64,000 nucleotides of DNA from Sulfurovum sp. TSL1 (GTDB lineage Bacteria; Campylobacterota; Campylobacteria; Campylobacterales; Sulfurovaceae). Positions 62,125 through 64,000 of the stretch are shown here, one piece after another; position 1 is the first letter of the stretch, and each line of letters starts with the position of its first letter. The position numbers were made by a program, and so were the translations under genes. Where the stretch lies: the NCBI RefSeq assembly GCF_019972135.1, contig NZ_BPFI01000001.1, positions 1,037,106-1,101,105 on the forward strand, read 5' to 3'. The notes under the pieces were generated by a model. It searched no databases and was not told the DNA's origin. It was given only the letters and a program-made list of their open reading frames with translations.

Positions 62125-62716
62125 ACCTGTCTGCTACAACTGCTACAGACCTCAAACCTCATGCATGTGCAGGTACATTACACCTATAGAAACCAACACA
62201 CGGTTTGTCATCTTGATGCATCCAAAAGAGTTCAGAAAGACCAAAAACGGTACAGGTCACTTTACCAACCTCTCTTTGAAGCATTGTGAGATCCATGTGG
62301 GCATAGATTTTACAAAGCATGCGGCTATCAATACTATCATCAATGACCCTTCAAATATCTGCTATACGCTCTACCCGCATGAGAACAGTATCAATCTCAA
62401 TGAAGAACCGATAGGAGAAAAACAAAAAAATACGGTCATTTTCCTTATAGACTCTACCTGGCCCTGCTCGAGAGCCATCTTAACGGCAAGTCCCAATATC
62501 GATGCGTTGCCAAAAATCAGTTTCACCCATACGGAAGTGTCAAAATTTACTTTTAAAGAGCAGCCTGAAGCGTATTGTCTCAGTACCATGGAATCTGCCT
62601 TATGTGTATTAAAACGTTTGAACAGTCATCAGATTGAAGCTATTGAGCGTCAAAAACTCGATCGTTTTTTGCTGCCCTTTGAGAAAATGGTGGCATATCA
62701 ACTCTCTTGTGTCTGA
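62108..62716 (+). CDS. tapT: DTW-domain protein (tRNA aminocarboxypropyltransferase-like)
   Basis: 202 aa from ATG 62108, overlapping the MFS gene by 17 bp. N-terminal zinc-type cysteines CYNCYRPQTSCMCRYI, then LMHPKEFRKTKNGTG and LIDSTWPCSRAI carrying the D-x-x-W motif, and EAYCLSTMESAL. DTW proteins such as TapT add the acp group to uridine in tRNA. Which tRNA position is not deducible. Confidence 0.88.
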   Translation: MKTTNRPVCYNCYRPQTSCMCRYITPIETNTRFVILMHPKEFRKTKNGTGHFTNLSLKHCEIHVGIDFTKHAAINTIINDPSNICYTLYPHENSINLNEEPIGEKQKNTVIFLIDSTWPCSRAILTASPNIDALPKISFTHTEVSKFTFKEQPEAYCLSTMESALCVLKRLNSHQIEAIERQKLDRFLLPFEKMVAYQLSCV

Positions 62717-62731
62717 AAACCAGGCTTCATC

Positions 62732-63628
62732 CTACAGGAGTTTGAATAGGAGTGCCGTACTCAAAAAAGAGAGCAGTATGCCATAACCGACAATGGCAGA
62801 ACTGAGTCTTGGGGCCAGCCCTGACAATGATGCCATCGCACCTGCTGTGACCATCGGTGCCATCCCTGCTTCCATCACAGAGACATTTGCCGCCAAATTT
62901 GTCCACCCTGCCAGTGCTACTATACCTAGTGCGATCAGAGGAGCAATGATCAATTTGATAAAGAGTGCTATAGCAAAAGGCTGTACTTCATGTCCAGGAA
63001 GTTTCAGCTGTAACTGCAGTCCCACAGCGACCAAAGCAATGGGTACGATCGTATTGGCCAGTGATGCCAATACTTTTGAGATCGCCTCTGGAAAAGGAGT
63101 ACTTATGAAAAACAGTGCAATGATCAGGGAAACAAACGGCGGGAATGTGAGCACTTTGACTGCCATGGCCCCAATACTCATTTCACTCTTATTCGAATAA
63201 TAGGCAGCTACAAATATACCATAGGTTGCCAGTGCCAAAAACGTACCCATCTGATCATAGACCAAAATAAAAGGGAGTGCCTCATCACCTAGGTAGGCAC
63301 TAATGACAGGAATACCCAGGAAAGAGGAGTTAGTCAATACGGCTACCAGCATGAGTGCGCCTGTCACTTCTTGACTAAAATGAAGTTTATGGGATACAAA
63401 CAGCGTAAGAAGCGCTGACACTGTCATAACGACCCAGGCAATGATCACAGGAATCATGATATCCATAGAGAGCGTCAGCTTAGGTATTTGCAACAGTATC
63501 ATCGCCGGAAGAGAAATAAATATAACAAATTGATTTAAGATGGCTGCTGACTCTTCCGGAAAGATACGTAATCTGCTGAAGAGATAGCCAATGAAAATAG
63601 CCAGTACGATTAAAATAAAATTTTCCAT
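62732..63628 (-). CDS. AEC-family (auxin efflux carrier-type) permease
   Basis: 298 aa from ATG 63628 (MENFILIVLAIFIGYL) behind GAGGA; the frame extends to 63673 without a better start. Ten hydrophobic helices with LTNSSFLGIPVISAYLGDEAL and SVMEAGMAPMVTAGAMA. Bacterial AEC permeases often carry organic acids such as malate or malonate; substrate unknown here. Lies directly downstream of acetyl-CoA synthetase. Confidence 0.88.
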   Translation of the reverse strand: MENFILIVLAIFIGYLFSRLRIFPEESAAILNQFVIFISLPAMILLQIPKLTLSMDIMIPVIIAWVVMTVSALLTLFVSHKLHFSQEVTGALMLVAVLTNSSFLGIPVISAYLGDEALPFILVYDQMGTFLALATYGIFVAAYYSNKSEMSIGAMAVKVLTFPPFVSLIIALFFISTPFPEAISKVLASLANTIVPIALVAVGLQLQLKLPGHEVQPFAIALFIKLIIAPLIALGIVALAGWTNLAANVSVMEAGMAPMVTAGAMASLSGLAPRLSSAIVGYGILLSFLSTALLFKLL

Positions 63629-63658
63629 CAATGATATTCCTCTTACGTATTCTGCATC

Positions 63659-63684
63659 GGCCTTCTTTACCAAAAAAGAAGGCC
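63659..63684 (-). terminator. Strong hairpin between acs and the AEC gene
   Basis: GGCCTTCTTT and AAAGAAGGCC form a perfect 10-bp stem with a 6-nt loop, 15 bp after the acs stop. No U-run follows on the minus strand, so it may partly terminate acs transcription or stabilise its mRNA. Confidence 0.55.
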
Positions 63685-63698
63685 GGTTATATTACCTT

Positions 63699-64000
63699 TT
63701 AAGCGGCGTTAACACGTCCTTCTATCAGACCTACAATAGTTGGATCTTCAAGTGTAGAGGTATCTTGTGTGATCTTTTCACCTTTTGCCAATGCTCTGAG
63801 TATCCTTCTCATGATCTTTCCTGATCTGGTTTTTGGAAGGTCAGGGACAAAGACCATATCGTCACACAGTGCGATGTTACCGATCTCGGTTTTAATGATC
63901 GTATTGATCTCTTTCATGGTCTCAAGCTCATTGGCCATATCATCCTTGACAGATTTAAGTACGATATAGGCGAAGATCCCTTCTCCTTTCAACTCATGCG
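63699..64000 (-). CDS. acs: Acetyl-coenzyme A synthetase, C-terminal end only
   Basis: The last 100 residues or so of an AMP-forming acetyl-CoA synthetase, running off the right edge. HELKGEGIFAYIVLK starts the visible C-terminal domain, VPDLPKTRSGKIMRRILRALAKGE holds the catalytic Lys that is acetylated in regulated enzymes, and STLEDPTIVGLIEGR matches the family tail. No start codon is in the window. Confidence 0.93.
   Translation of the reverse strand, partial: HELKGEGIFAYIVLKSVKDDMANELETMKEINTIIKTEIGNIALCDDMVFVPDLPKTRSGKIMRRILRALAKGEKITQDTSTLEDPTIVGLIEGRVNAA

Overview
The window looks like a chromosomal segment of a chemolithotrophic Campylobacterota (Epsilonproteobacteria), most probably of the Sulfurovum/Sulfurimonas group. 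This rests on protein resemblance, on AT-rich promoters with a clear TATAAT box and no obvious -35 box, and on group-typical loci: an mlaA-mlaC-RND operon, HslV with a short propeptide, pdxJ-pdxA, and a primary sigma factor with an acidic insert. About 60 genes are packed with little spacer DNA. I saw no rRNA, tRNA, CRISPR array, IS element or prophage.

Region 1 (1-2927): the 5' part of an AsmA-like/DUF3971 gene leaving the left edge, divergent from and overlapping mltG. Region 2 (2929-17464) is a nitrogen-assimilation island: a PP2C phosphatase-Ser/Thr kinase fusion, a NasA/NarK nitrate transporter, sirohaem synthase, ferredoxin-type nitrite reductase, NarB-type nitrate reductase, an orphan DUF234 protein, a two-gene regulatory pair, then two tandem amtB-glnK modules. 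The regulatory pair looks like a degraded NtrC (no receiver domain, no GAFTGA loop, Fis-type HTH kept) and a degraded NtrB (PAS kept, phosphoacceptor His and ATP boxes gone). A 17-bp palindrome, TGATTAA-N3-TTAATCA, lies upstream of nasA, the regulator gene and both amtB genes, and recurs once 28 kb away before a CZB-like gene. Together these suggest an undescribed nitrogen regulon.

Region 3 (17503-19869): yigZ-family gene, ferrochelatase, kdsB. Region 4 (19910-28686): an eight-gene operon in the order of the MSHA pilus assembly genes (I-J-K-L-M-N-E-G) without pilin or prepilin-peptidase genes. Region 5 (28861-32205): era, hslU, hslV, rplI. Region 6 (32351-36321): mlaA-mlaC-RND lipid transport, with a G9 tract inside the mlaA ribosome-binding site. 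Region 7 (36413-45296): M3 peptidase, small membrane protein, argG, CZB-like protein, thioredoxin-like protein, pdxJ-pdxA, TPR and Cys-rich proteins, msrB and yqeY. Region 8 (45505-58050): trpC, a TPR/YkgJ/TrmN6 operon, bpt, MnmC-like oxidoreductase, glyS, HPP membrane protein, a 48-residue membrane protein, trmL, purU, a CCA-adding-type enzyme and leuDB. Two copies of a structured intergenic repeat with a compensated stem lie at 45323 and 54239. Region 9 (58290-64000): rpoD, a MoCF-domain protein, an MFS transporter, a DTW protein, an AEC permease and the C-terminal end of acetyl-CoA synthetase running off the right edge.

Functionally, the island would import nitrate, reduce it to ammonium with ferredoxin-dependent enzymes, make their sirohaem, and scavenge ammonium through two AmtB-PII pairs. 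The HPP protein at 52942 may add nitrite transport.
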